Of a DNA stretch of 54,183 bases, positions 24,341-33,273 are shown piece after piece (position 1 is the stretch's first letter; every line of letters begins with the position of its first letter). Source of the DNA: Kineosphaera sp039812485 (GTDB lineage: Bacteria; Actinomycetota; Actinomycetes; Actinomycetales; Dermatophilaceae); assembly GCA_039812485.1 (NCBI GenBank), contig JBDIAP010000006.1:1-54183 (forward strand), given 5' to 3'. A program made the translations under genes and the position numbers. Under the pieces are notes generated by a model. That model saw only the letters and a program-made list of their open reading frames with translations. It was not told the origin of the DNA and ran no database searches.

Positions 24341-25771
24341 TCAAGGATTCTCGGACTCGACTGCTGGTTTGCCACGCAGCGATTGGACGTGCCCGGTATG
24401 CGATGCCACCGCTTCTGGTGCCGGGACGAGGAATCCGTCGTCGTCGAGATGCCCCTGGAGGACGGTGGGGGCCAGCGCCCACTGCGCCTCGACGCCCACC
24501 TGCCCGGCGACGGAACCCCCGTTCGAGCCGCCGGACCGTTGCTCGATCGGCCGGACCTGGGAGAGGGTGACGCCGGGAAGCGCGACCCCGAGCGTGCCGA
24601 AGCGCACCCGCGTCGGCACGTTGCAGGTCACCGGGCCGAAGGCTGTCGGCGGCGTCCAGGCCTGGTAGAGGGTCAGGCCGGCCGCGAAGTAGCCGTCGAG
24701 CACCTCCTGCGGCAGCGCGACCTCCGCGCAGCACAACGCGATGCCGGGACGGCCCAGCGCCGCGCGGGCGGGGGCCAGGACCGTCGCCTCGAGCAGCCCG
24801 TGCCCTGCCCTCGACCACCACGAGATCGGGGATCCGGCGGCGCGGGCCCGTTCGACGCTGCGCGCGGCCCGCTCGGCGGCCCGCCGTAGGCCGGAGCGAC
24901 CCGGGGCGAGCACCCGGTCGGCGACGCCGACGACCTCCTCCGGCGCGGCGACGAGCACTCGCGGAGCGAGCGCCTCCAGGTCGGCGAGGCGGCTCACCCA
25001 GCAGTGCTCGGCGCCGTGCAGCAGGGCGTGCCAGGCGAAGGCCCGGGCGGCGGCGCCGGAGCGGGGCAGATGCGCCACGTGCCGCCACCCGCCCCGCATC
25101 GGTAGCAGGTCCGCGAGCGCGTCGAGCCCCGCCACGACGTGGCCGTGCGTGAAGACCAGCGGCGCGTCCCCGGCCTGCGGGAGCAGGAGCGCGGGGGAGT
25201 CGTCGCCGGCCGCGACCGGCTCGAGGCGCGCGGCGACCGGCCCCGGGGCCGGGACCAGCGGCAACACCGGAATCTCGGCGTCGGTCGCATCGGTCGTCTG
25301 GGTCGTGTCGGTCGTCTCGGTCGCATCGGTCGTCTCGGTCGCATCGGTCGTGTCGGTCGTCGCGTTGGCGTCGTCGGCCGTCGAGGCCACGGCGGCAGCG
25401 CCGATGGCGGCGAGCGTCGTGAGCCCCGCGGCGGCCGCAGCCGCGATGGCCGACGGCACCTGCGAAGCGTCCGCCGCCGGCACGGCGACCCGCCCCGCAA
25501 CGATGACGCCGAGCTCGGCGACGAGTTCGTTGGGTCCGTCTCCGGCCACGACGACGGCCTGCGTGTCCGCCGAGCCCCCGGCGGGCGCGAGCGACTGGAT
25601 CGCCGCGGCGTGCCGCGCCACGCGGCGGCCGAGCTCGGCATACGTGATGATGCGGGTCACGCCGTCGCGCACCTCGTGCAGGGCGATGCGCGTGCCGTGG
25701 CGCTCGACGGAGGCCGCGAGGCGCGCGCTGAGGCGTGCGTCGCTGCGGGGCGCGGGGTCGCTCATGCTCAT
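24341..25771 (-). CDS. Degenerate ANL-superfamily (AMP-binding, acyl-CoA synthetase-like) protein
   Basis: 476 residues from the ATG at 25771, seven bases after GGGAGG. The N-terminal part resembles long-chain acyl-CoA synthetases (LAASVERHGTRIALHEV, RIITYAELGRRVARHAAAI, VVAGDGPNELVAELGVIVAGRVAVP). Then a Thr/Asp-rich repeat (about residues 137-163) occupies a loop. The AMP-binding P-loop, normally TSGSTGxPKGV, is replaced by PQAGDAPLVFTHGHVV. The YGxTE motif is replaced by a YQAWTPPTAFGP segment, and the small C-terminal domain with the catalytic lysine is missing. It therefore probably lacks adenylation activity. It could be a pseudoenzyme that binds acyl groups or a decaying gene, but the long open frame and good ribosome site argue for expression. 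Confidence 0.7.
   Translation of the reverse strand: MSMSDPAPRSDARLSARLAASVERHGTRIALHEVRDGVTRIITYAELGRRVARHAAAIQSLAPAGGSADTQAVVVAGDGPNELVAELGVIVAGRVAVPAADASQVPSAIAAAAAAGLTTLAAIGAAAVASTADDANATTDTTDATETTDATETTDTTQTTDATDAEIPVLPLVPAPGPVAARLEPVAAGDDSPALLLPQAGDAPLVFTHGHVVAGLDALADLLPMRGGWRHVAHLPRSGAAARAFAWHALLHGAEHCWVSRLADLEALAPRVLVAAPEEVVGVADRVLAPGRSGLRRAAERAARSVERARAAGSPISWWSRAGHGLLEATVLAPARAALGRPGIALCCAEVALPQEVLDGYFAAGLTLYQAWTPPTAFGPVTCNVPTRVRFGTLGVALPGVTLSQVRPIEQRSGGSNGGSVAGQVGVEAQWALAPTVLQGHLDDDGFLVPAPEAVASHTGHVQSLRGKPAVESENP
25281..25361. repeat. Nine 9-bp repeats (TCGGTCGNN) inside the ANL-like gene
   Basis: Units such as TCGGTCGCA, TCGGTCGTC and TCGGTCGTG follow without gaps, partly in an 18-bp higher-order pattern. 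On the coding (minus) strand they give Thr/Asp/Ala/Glu triplets (TTD, ATE, TTQ). Frame is kept for any copy number. Similar GTCGGTCGTC words recur in the upstream gap near 25856-25880. Confidence 0.9.
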
Positions 25772-26055
25772 GCTCGGGCCTCCCGAATCCAGGGGTCGTG
25801 GGGTTGCCCCAGTGCCGACGGTGTCGATGATGCCGACCCGTTCACGGTAGACGCCGGTCGTCACGACGTCGGTCGTCACGTCCGACCTCGCTCCGATCGT
25901 CGTCACCTTGCGACCGGGCAGATCGGGTGGGTGTCGGGCCGGGGTGGTTGACTTGCCCGGTCGGTGCCCCGACCATCGTCCGGGACGAGGCCACCGCACG
26001 CCTCACCACCGCGTGGGCCGCGTCGAGGCGGTCACGCCGAGCCGATGGAGCGACC

Positions 26056-27603
26056 ATGTCCGATCGTTCGTCTCGCCCCTCCACCCGCCTCCTGGTGCCG
26101 CTCGTCGCCGTCGTCACCCTCGCCCTGGCCGCCTGCTCGGCCGGCGCGGGCAGCACCGGCCAGCAGCCGGGCGCGACCGGGGGCGGCACGCAGGCCGCCG
26201 GCGGGGTGCTGCGTGTCGGCATGGTCGCCGAGCCCGCGAGCCTGGACTTCACGACCTCCGACGGCGCCGCGATCCCGCAGGCCCTGCTGACCAACGTCTA
26301 CGAGGGCCTCGTCAAGCTCGACGGCGAAGGCAAGATCGTGCCGGGCCTCGCGACGTCGTGGACGGTCTCGGACGACCGCAAGACCTACACGTTCGACCTC
26401 GTGGAGGGCGCGACGTTCACCAACGGCGACACGTTCGACGCCTCGGACGCGGTCTTCTCCATCAACCGCGTCAAGAAGGACTGGACGACGTCGCTGGCCA
26501 AGGCCATGGCCGTCGTGCAGGACGCCAAGGCGGTCAGCCCGACGCAGCTGCAGGTGACGCTGAGCCGCCCGAGCAACGACTGGCTCTATCGCATGACGAC
26601 CCGCATCGGGGCGATGTTCAGCCAGTCCGGGGTCGACAAGCTCGCGACGACGACGGTCGGCACCGGCCCCTACACCCTCGACACGTGGAACCGCGGCGAC
26701 TCCCTGACGCTCAAGCGCAACCCGGGCTACTGGGGCGCCAAGCCCTACTTCGACTCGGTGAAGCTCGCCTACTTCAAGGACCCGACGGCCCTCAACAACG
26801 CGTTGCTCACCGACACCATCGACATCATCTCGACGGTGCAGGCGCCGGAGACGCTCGCGCAGTTCGAGGGCAACAGCAAGTACGAGATCATCGAGGGCAC
26901 GACGAACGGCGAGGTCGTGCTGTCGATGAACAACGCGCGCCCGCCGTTCGACAACTCCCAGGTGCGCATCGCGGCGCGGCACGCGATCGACCACAAGGCC
27001 CTCCTCGACACGTGCTGGGCCGGGCGCGGCACGCTCATCGGCTCGATGGTGCCGCCGACCGACCCCTGGTACGAGGACCTCACGAGCGTCGCCCCCTACG
27101 ACGTCGCCCAGGCCAAGGCGCTGCTCGCACGGGCCGGCACGCCCAACCCGGCCGTGCGGCTGCGGCTGCCGTCGCTGCCCTATGCCACCGCGTGCGGGCA
27201 GGTCGTCAAGAGCCAGCTCGAGCAGGCCGGCTTCAAGGTCACCATCGACCAGCTCGAGTTCCCCGCCGCGTGGCTGACGAGCGTCTTCAAGGGCGGCGAC
27301 TACGAGATGTCGATGATCGCCCACGTCGAGCCGCGCGACCTGCCGGCGGTCTTCGGCAACCCCGACTACTACATCCACTTCAAGGACCCGGAGCTGACCA
27401 AGCTCCTCGAGGCCGCCGACACCGGCGACGAGGCCGCGCAGACCGAGAACATGAAGAAGGCCGCCAAGCTCCTGTCCGCGCAGGCGGCCAGCGACTGGCT
27501 CTTCCTGCTGCCCAACCTCATGGTCGCCGACGCCGGCATCACCGGGCTGCCGAAGAATGCGATCTCGGAGTCCTTCGACCTCACGGCCCTGCGCCGCGCG
27601 TAG
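26056..27603 (+). CDS. ABC transporter substrate-binding lipoprotein, family 5 (peptide/nickel type)
   Basis: 515 residues from the ATG at 26056, after GGAG. A lipoprotein signal peptide ends in the lipobox LALAAC, so Cys27 is lipidated, followed by a Gly/Gln/Thr linker. The SBP_bac_5 fold is shown by GGVLRVGMVAEPASLDF, YEGLVKLDGEGKIVPGLATSW, GTGPYTLDTWNRGDSLTLKRNPGYWG and VRIAARHAIDHKAL. Such proteins capture oligopeptides, dipeptides, nickel chelates or other solutes outside the membrane. It is the first gene of a compact importer operon; the next start lies 21 bases after its stop. The ligand is not predictable; the downstream amidohydrolase suggests a peptide or other amide. Confidence 0.93.
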   Translation: MSDRSSRPSTRLLVPLVAVVTLALAACSAGAGSTGQQPGATGGGTQAAGGVLRVGMVAEPASLDFTTSDGAAIPQALLTNVYEGLVKLDGEGKIVPGLATSWTVSDDRKTYTFDLVEGATFTNGDTFDASDAVFSINRVKKDWTTSLAKAMAVVQDAKAVSPTQLQVTLSRPSNDWLYRMTTRIGAMFSQSGVDKLATTTVGTGPYTLDTWNRGDSLTLKRNPGYWGAKPYFDSVKLAYFKDPTALNNALLTDTIDIISTVQAPETLAQFEGNSKYEIIEGTTNGEVVLSMNNARPPFDNSQVRIAARHAIDHKALLDTCWAGRGTLIGSMVPPTDPWYEDLTSVAPYDVAQAKALLARAGTPNPAVRLRLPSLPYATACGQVVKSQLEQAGFKVTIDQLEFPAAWLTSVFKGGDYEMSMIAHVEPRDLPAVFGNPDYYIHFKDPELTKLLEAADTGDEAAQTENMKKAAKLLSAQAASDWLFLLPNLMVADAGITGLPKNAISESFDLTALRRA

Positions 27604-27624
27604 CCTGGCTGGTTCGGTCGCCGC

Positions 27625-28578
27625 ATGGTCGTGCTCGTCGGTCGCCGCCTGGCGACGCTGCTGCTCAGCCTCTTCGTCAGCTCGCTGCTCGTCTTCGGCT
27701 TCCTGCAGGTGCTGCCCGGCGACCCGGCGCGGGTGGCGCTCGGCGTCAACGCCAGCGAGGAGGCGGTCACGCGGCTGCGCGCCGACTTCGGCCTCGACGC
27801 CCCCCTGGCCACGCGGTATGTCGAGTGGCTCGCCGGGCTCGTGCGCTTCGACCTCGGCGAGAGCTACATCAGCCGGGCGCTCATCGCGCCGCAGATCGTC
27901 GACCGGCTCCAGGTCACGCTGTGGCTCGTGGTGACCGCCATGGTCATCGCCGTGGTCATCGCGCTGCCGGCCGGCACCCTCATGGCGGTGCGGCACCGCC
28001 AGGTCAGCGGCCTCGCGCTCTCGGCGCTCTCGCAGCTCGGCGTCGCGATCCCGGCGTTCCTCGCCGGGCTGCTGCTCATCATGGTCTTCGCCGTGCGGCT
28101 GGGGTGGCTGCCCGCCAACGGCTGGACGCCACCGGTCGTCGACCCCGTGATGTTCGTGCGCCAGCTGACGCTGCCCGCGTTGTCGCTCGGGCTCGTGCAG
28201 GGGGCCGTGCTCACGCGTTACGTGCGCAGCGCGGTGCTCGACGTCATGCGCGAGGACTACGTGCGCACCGCCCGCGCCAAGGGCCTGCCGCCGCTGACGG
28301 CGCTGTGGCGGCACGGGCTGCGCAACGCCGCGATCCCCGTCGTCACCGTGCTCGCGCTGCAGCTGGCGACGCTGCTCATCGGGGCGGTCGTCGTCGAGCG
28401 GGTGTTCGTCGTGCCGGGCCTGGGCAGCCTGCTGCTGGACTCCGTCGCCAACCGCGACCTCATCGTCGTGCAGGACGTCGTCATGGTGCTCGTGCTCGCG
28501 GTGCTCGTCGTCAACATGGCCGTCGATGTCATCTACACGCTCATCGACCCGCGGCTGAAGACGGGGGCGGGGCGATGA
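27625..28578 (+). CDS. ABC transporter permease, DppB/OppB type
   Basis: 317 residues with about six membrane helices. The N-terminal RRLATLLLSLFVSSLLVFGFLQVLPGDPARVALG is the DppB-type start, and ARAKGLPPLTALWRHGLRNAAIPVVT is the EAA loop that docks on the ATPase. It forms half of the membrane channel. Its stop overlaps the start of the next permease (ATGA). Confidence 0.95.
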   Translation: MVVLVGRRLATLLLSLFVSSLLVFGFLQVLPGDPARVALGVNASEEAVTRLRADFGLDAPLATRYVEWLAGLVRFDLGESYISRALIAPQIVDRLQVTLWLVVTAMVIAVVIALPAGTLMAVRHRQVSGLALSALSQLGVAIPAFLAGLLLIMVFAVRLGWLPANGWTPPVVDPVMFVRQLTLPALSLGLVQGAVLTRYVRSAVLDVMREDYVRTARAKGLPPLTALWRHGLRNAAIPVVTVLALQLATLLIGAVVVERVFVVPGLGSLLLDSVANRDLIVVQDVVMVLVLAVLVVNMAVDVIYTLIDPRLKTGAGR

Positions 28579-29462
28579 GCCAGGTCGACGCCGCGCGCCT
28601 CGGGGTGCCGCCCGGCTCGCCGGGCGGTCCCGGTGGCCGCAGGCGCGCCCTGCGCAACCCGAGCCTGCTCGTCGGCGGCCTGCTCGTCGGGCTCGTCGTC
28701 GCGGCGGCCCTGGTCTCCTACGTGTGGCTGCCGCACGACCCGCTGCGGGTCGACGGCACCGTCCGGCTGCAGGGGCCGTCGAGCGAACACTGGCTCGGCA
28801 CCGACCGATTCGGGCGCGACGTGCTGAGCCGGGTGCTCGTGGGGGCGCGCACCACCCTCTACGTGGGGGTGGTGGCGGTGGGGGTCGCGGCGCTCATCGG
28901 CGTGCCGCTGGGCATCGTCGCGGCTATGGCCCGGCCGTGGGCGGGGGCGGTCGTCATGCGCGGCGCCGACATCCTGCTCGCGTTTCCGGCGCTGCTGCTG
29001 GCCATCATGTTCAGCGCGGTCTTCGGCGGCAGCACGCTGACGGCGATGATCGCCATCGGCATCGCGAGCATCCCGACGTTCGCGCGCGTCGTGCGGGCCG
29101 GGGCGCTGCAGGTGCTCGGCACCGACTACGCGCTCGCGGCCCGCGCGGCCGGTCGCCGGCCGGTCGCGATCGCCTGGCGGCACGTGCTGCCGGGCGTCGG
29201 CAGCATCCTCATCGTGCAGGCCAGCGTCGCCTTCGCCATCGCGATCCTCGCCGAGGCGGCGCTGTCGTTCCTCGGGCTCGGCACGCCACCGCCGACGCCC
29301 TCGTGGGGGCTCATGCTGCAGGAGAGCCAGCCGCTGCTCTTCATGGCGCCGCTGCTGACGATCGTGCCCGGCACCGCGATCGCCCTGGCCGTGCTCGGCT
29401 TCAACCTGCTCGGCGACGGGCTGCGCGACGTGCTCGACCCGCGGCTGGAGGACCGCCGATGA
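28575..29462 (+). CDS. ABC transporter permease, DppC/OppC type
   Basis: 295 residues. After a Gly/Pro-rich cytoplasmic start comes the first helix (LLVGGLLVGLVVAAALVSY), the family motif HWLGTDRFGRDVLSRVLVGARTTL, further helices, and the EAA loop ARAAGRRPVAIAWRHVLPGVG. It pairs with the DppB-type permease. It starts in the stop of the upstream gene and its stop overlaps the ATPase start, so stoichiometric, coupled translation is likely. Confidence 0.95.
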   Translation: MSQVDAARLGVPPGSPGGPGGRRRALRNPSLLVGGLLVGLVVAAALVSYVWLPHDPLRVDGTVRLQGPSSEHWLGTDRFGRDVLSRVLVGARTTLYVGVVAVGVAALIGVPLGIVAAMARPWAGAVVMRGADILLAFPALLLAIMFSAVFGGSTLTAMIAIGIASIPTFARVVRAGALQVLGTDYALAARAAGRRPVAIAWRHVLPGVGSILIVQASVAFAIAILAEAALSFLGLGTPPPTPSWGLMLQESQPLLFMAPLLTIVPGTAIALAVLGFNLLGDGLRDVLDPRLEDRR

Positions 29463-31324
29463 GCCCGGTGGCAGCGCAGCGCGGGACCGCCGCGCAGGAC
29501 CGCGGCGACGTCGTGCTCGACGTGCACGGCCTGTCGGTGCACGCCGACGCGCCGCTCGTCGAGGGCGTCGACCTGCGCATCGCCCGCGGCGAGCGGCTCG
29601 GGCTCATCGGCGAGTCCGGTTCGGGCAAGTCCCTGACGGCGCTGGCCGTCATGGGGCTCCTGCCCGAGGGGCTGCGCGCCACGGGATCGGTGCGCCTGGC
29701 CGGGCTCGACCGCGACGTCGTCGGCGCGGGGGAGCGGGCCCTGTCGGCGGTGCGCGGGCGGCAGGTCGCGATGGTCTTCCAGGAGCCGATGACCGCGCTC
29801 AACCCGACGATGCGGGTCGGTGCACAGGTCGCCGAGGTCATGACGATCCACGGCATGGCCGCCGGCGCGGCCCGGGCCCGGGCCGTCGAGCTGCTCGCCG
29901 ACGTGCGGCTGCCCGACCCCGCGGCGGCCGCCCGCGCCTACCCCCACCAGCTCTCCGGCGGACAGCGTCAGCGGGTCGTGCTGGCGATCGCGCTCGCCAA
30001 CGACCCGGCCCTGCTCATCTGCGACGAGCCGACGACCGCTCTCGACGTCACCGTGCAGGCGGGCGTGCTCGACCTCATCGTCTCCGGCGCCGCCGCCCGC
30101 GACGCGGGCATGCTCTTCATCACCCACGACCTCGCGGTCGTCGCGACCGTCTGTCACCGCGTGGCGGTCATGTATCGCGGGCGCATCGTCGAGACCGGCC
30201 CCGTCGAGGAGGTGCTCACCCGACCCCGGCACGACTACACGGCCTCGTTGGTCGCGGCCTCCGACCTCACCCGAGTCGACGAGCGCGGGCGTCTGATCGC
30301 CGGGACCATCCCTCGACCTCATCCTGACATCGAGGGTCAATCACAGGGAGAGAGTCAGCGACACCCCGGGGCACGTCCCCGCCCTGATCGACCGACGGCG
30401 AGCGACCGCGACACCGCCCGGACCAGCGGCGTCGCCGCCGAGGAGCCGATCATCGAGCTCACCGACGTCGTGCGGCACTACCGCCGGCCGCGCACCCACC
30501 TGCTGCGGCCGGCGCCGACGGTCGAGGCGCTGCGCGGCGTGAGCCTGACCGTGCGGCGCGGCGAGCGCGTCGGCATCGTCGGCGAGTCGGGCTGCGGCAA
30601 GTCGACGCTGCTGCGCATCCTGTCCGGCCTCGACACCCCGACGAGCGGCTCGGTGCGCGTCGAGGGCCGCGAGATCGCCGGCCTGCCCGAGCGCCGGCTC
30701 GGCTTCGTGCGCGAGCGCCTCCAGCTCGTCTTCCAGGACCCGATGAGCTCCCTCGACCCGCGGATGCGGGTCGCCGACATCGTCGCCGAGCCGCTCGTCG
30801 CCCAGGGACGCGCCGCCGAGCGGGGCCGGGTCACCCAGCTGCTCGAAGCCGTCGGCGTCGAGCCGGCCGCCGCGCGGCGCTACCCGCATCAGTTCAGCGG
30901 CGGCCAACGGCAACGGATCTCGATCGCCCGGGCGCTGGCGCCCGAGCCCGGCATCCTCGTCGCCGACGAACCCGTCAGTGCCCTCGACGTCTCGGTGCGC
31001 GCCCAGGTGCTCAACCTCATCGCCGACCTCGTCGACGACTTCGGTCTCACGCTCGTCTTCGTCAGCCACGACCTGTCGGTCGTGCGGCACACGTGCGAGC
31101 GGGTCGTCGTCATGGAGGCGGGACGCATCGTCGAGGAAGGGTCGACGGCGCGCGTCTACGACGACCCGCAGCACCCCTACACGCGGCGGCTCGTCGCGAG
31201 CATCCCGACCCTGCAGGGGGCGCTCGCCGGCGTCGACGCCGCCGAGCTCGCCGCGGGGGTGCGGGGTGCCGACACTGCTGCCGACACCGCTGCCATCGAC
31301 ACACAGCGAGGACGGACGGCATGA
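29459..31324 (+). CDS. Double ABC ATPase (DppD-DppF fusion)
   Basis: 621 residues containing two complete nucleotide-binding domains. First: Walker A GESGSGKS (51-58), LSGGQRQR signature, Walker B LLICDEPTTALD, His switch FITHD. Second: Walker A GESGCGKS (375-382), FSGGQRQR, ILVADEPVSALD, FVSHD. A charged, Pro/Arg-rich linker (~280-325) separates them. Both end in the C-terminal extension typical of oligopeptide/dipeptide importers (RPRHDYTASLVAA; DPQHPYTRRLVASIP). One polypeptide thus supplies both ATPase sites of the importer. It overlaps both neighbours by four bases. Confidence 0.95.
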   Translation: MSPVAAQRGTAAQDRGDVVLDVHGLSVHADAPLVEGVDLRIARGERLGLIGESGSGKSLTALAVMGLLPEGLRATGSVRLAGLDRDVVGAGERALSAVRGRQVAMVFQEPMTALNPTMRVGAQVAEVMTIHGMAAGAARARAVELLADVRLPDPAAAARAYPHQLSGGQRQRVVLAIALANDPALLICDEPTTALDVTVQAGVLDLIVSGAAARDAGMLFITHDLAVVATVCHRVAVMYRGRIVETGPVEEVLTRPRHDYTASLVAASDLTRVDERGRLIAGTIPRPHPDIEGQSQGESQRHPGARPRPDRPTASDRDTARTSGVAAEEPIIELTDVVRHYRRPRTHLLRPAPTVEALRGVSLTVRRGERVGIVGESGCGKSTLLRILSGLDTPTSGSVRVEGREIAGLPERRLGFVRERLQLVFQDPMSSLDPRMRVADIVAEPLVAQGRAAERGRVTQLLEAVGVEPAAARRYPHQFSGGQRQRISIARALAPEPGILVADEPVSALDVSVRAQVLNLIADLVDDFGLTLVFVSHDLSVVRHTCERVVVMEAGRIVEEGSTARVYDDPQHPYTRRLVASIPTLQGALAGVDAAELAAGVRGADTAADTAAIDTQRGRTA

Positions 31325-32415
31325 GCGGACCCGCGCAGATCGGCCCCACCAACACCCTCGTCGACGTCACCGGCCTCACCGTCGGGCACGCGACGCTCAC
31401 CGGCGGCGGGCGCCTGACCGGCACGACGGTCGTGCTCGCGCCCGACGAGGGCGTCGTCGCCGGGGTCGACGTGCGCGGCGGCGGGCCGGGCACCCGCGAG
31501 ACCGACCTGCTCGACCCGCGCAACGTCGTCGAGCGCGTGCACGCGATCTGCCTGTCCGGCGGCAGTGCCTTCGGGCTCGCCGCGGCCGACGGGGTGATGG
31601 CCGCGCTCTTCGACGACGGCGTCGGCCTCGCGATGGGCGGGCCGGGGGAGGTCGTGCCGATCGTGCCGGGCGCGGTCGTCTTCGACCTCGGGCGCGGCGG
31701 GGACTTCGCCCTGCGGCCCGACGCGGGCACCGGGCGGGCGGCCTACCTCGCGGCTCGCGAGGCCCGCGACACCCCCACGGCGCCGGTCGAACTGGGTGTC
31801 GTCGGAGCCGGCACCGGCGCCACGTGCGGCGGGCTCAAGGGCGGCGTCGGTTCGGCGAGCGCGGTGCTGCCCGACGGCACCGTCGTCGCCGCGCTGCTCG
31901 TGCTCAACCCCCTCGGTGAGGGGCTCGACCCGGCGACGGGGGAGCTCTACGCCCGCCGCTTCCTGGCACCGGGCGAGCTGCCCGGTCTCGGCGTGCCGAG
32001 CGCCGCCGAGCTCGCCGCGGCCCGCGCGCGCGCCGCCCAGGCGCCCCCGCAGATCGTCGGGGCGCCCGGCATGGCGACGACGATCGGTGTCGTCGCGACC
32101 GACGCGACGCTGACGAAGGCCCACTGCGCCAAGCTCGCCGGCATCGCCCACGACGGCCTGGCTCGCGCGGTCAAGCCAGTGCACACGATGTTCGACGGCG
32201 ACACGTTCTTCGGGGCCGCGACCGGAGGCCGCCCGCCCCCGGACCTCGTCGGATTCCACGCCCTGCTCGACGCGACCGGCGACGTCGTGACGCGCGCCGT
32301 CGCGCACGCGCTGCTCGCGGCCCGTACGGTGACCACACCGGCGGGCACCTGGCGCTCCTACAGCGACGCCTTCCCCAGCGCCGTCGCCGGCCAGATGACA
32401 GGGAGGACGCCGTGA
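31321..32415 (+). CDS. P1/S58-family N-terminal-nucleophile hydrolase (DmpA/NylC type)
   Basis: 364 residues. Family features: TLVDVTGLTVGHAT at the start, HAICLSGGSAFGLAAADGVM, GAGTGATCGGLKGGVGSAS, and the TTIGVVATDATLTKAHCAKLAG segment. By analogy with NylC the chain would self-cleave before Thr253, which becomes the nucleophile; DmpA relatives use Ser. The family includes D/L-aminopeptidases and the nylon-oligomer hydrolase. No signal peptide, so cytoplasmic. It is coupled by ATGA to the importer ATPase, suggesting that it hydrolyses the imported peptide or amide. The exact substrate is unknown. Confidence 0.88.
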   Translation: MSGPAQIGPTNTLVDVTGLTVGHATLTGGGRLTGTTVVLAPDEGVVAGVDVRGGGPGTRETDLLDPRNVVERVHAICLSGGSAFGLAAADGVMAALFDDGVGLAMGGPGEVVPIVPGAVVFDLGRGGDFALRPDAGTGRAAYLAAREARDTPTAPVELGVVGAGTGATCGGLKGGVGSASAVLPDGTVVAALLVLNPLGEGLDPATGELYARRFLAPGELPGLGVPSAAELAAARARAAQAPPQIVGAPGMATTIGVVATDATLTKAHCAKLAGIAHDGLARAVKPVHTMFDGDTFFGAATGGRPPPDLVGFHALLDATGDVVTRAVAHALLAARTVTTPAGTWRSYSDAFPSAVAGQMTGRTP

Positions 32416-33233
32416 GCGATCCCGCAGCCGCCCACCGACCCGACTACGGAGCGCTCTTTCGCCTCGACGGCCGGCTCGCCGTCGTCGTCGGTGGCGGTAG
32501 CGGGATCGGCCGCGAGAGCGCACTCGCCCTGGCCGCGCAGGGCGCCCGGGTCGTCGTCGCCGACCGCGACTTGGCCGCCGCGCAGGAGACGTGCGGGCTG
32601 GGTGAGGGTCTGGGCGGCGGGCCGGCCGGTGCAGGGCTCACGGCCTACGAGCTCGACATCCTCGACGAGGCGGCGATCGAGCGGGCGGCGACCGAGCTCG
32701 GGGCCGTCGACGTGCTCGTCGTCACCGCGGGCGTCAACGTGCGCAAGCGGCTGCTCGACTATTCCGGCGCGGAGTTCGACCGCGTCGTCGGCCTCAACCT
32801 GCGGGCCCATTTCGACCTCGTGCGGGCGTTCGGGCGCGGCATGGCGCAGCGCGGGCGGGGCAGCATCATCGCGTTCAGCTCGATGCGGGCGGTGCTCGTC
32901 GAGCCGGGGCAGGGGGTCTACGCCGCGACGAAGGCGGGGCTCGTGCAGCTGCTGCGCACGGCCGCCGCCGAGCTGGGGCCCTCGGGGGTGCGCTGCAACG
33001 CCATCGCGCCGGGCGTCGTCGACACGCCGCTGACGACGCAGATCAGGTCCGACACGGCGTGGGCCGACGCCTACGCGCAGGCCAATGCCCTGCGGCGATG
33101 GGCGCAGCCGAGCGAACTCGCGGGGGCCGTCGTCTTCCTCGCCTCGGACGCCTCGTCCTATGTCACCGGCAGCCAGCTCATGGTCGACGCGGGCTGGACG
33201 GCCGTCGACGGCCGGTTCGACCCGCCGGCGTGA
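32412..33233 (+). CDS. SDR-family oxidoreductase
   Basis: 273 residues from a GTG overlapping the previous stop (GTGA). Classical short-chain dehydrogenase: nucleotide-binding VVGGGSGIG (26-34), Asp51 after the second strand (VVVADRD) favouring NAD(H), TAGVNV in place of NNAG, Ser156/157, Tyr170 and Lys174 (VYAATK), and a PGVVDTPL segment. Homologues act on sugars, steroids, alcohols or acyl-ACPs, so the substrate is open. Coupling to the importer and hydrolase suggests a role in using the same imported compound. Confidence 0.92.
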   Translation: MSDPAAAHRPDYGALFRLDGRLAVVVGGGSGIGRESALALAAQGARVVVADRDLAAAQETCGLGEGLGGGPAGAGLTAYELDILDEAAIERAATELGAVDVLVVTAGVNVRKRLLDYSGAEFDRVVGLNLRAHFDLVRAFGRGMAQRGRGSIIAFSSMRAVLVEPGQGVYAATKAGLVQLLRTAAAELGPSGVRCNAIAPGVVDTPLTTQIRSDTAWADAYAQANALRRWAQPSELAGAVVFLASDASSYVTGSQLMVDAGWTAVDGRFDPPA

Positions 33234-33273
33234 CCGCGTCAGGAGCGATCGGTCCGGCGCGAGGCGGGCGCTC

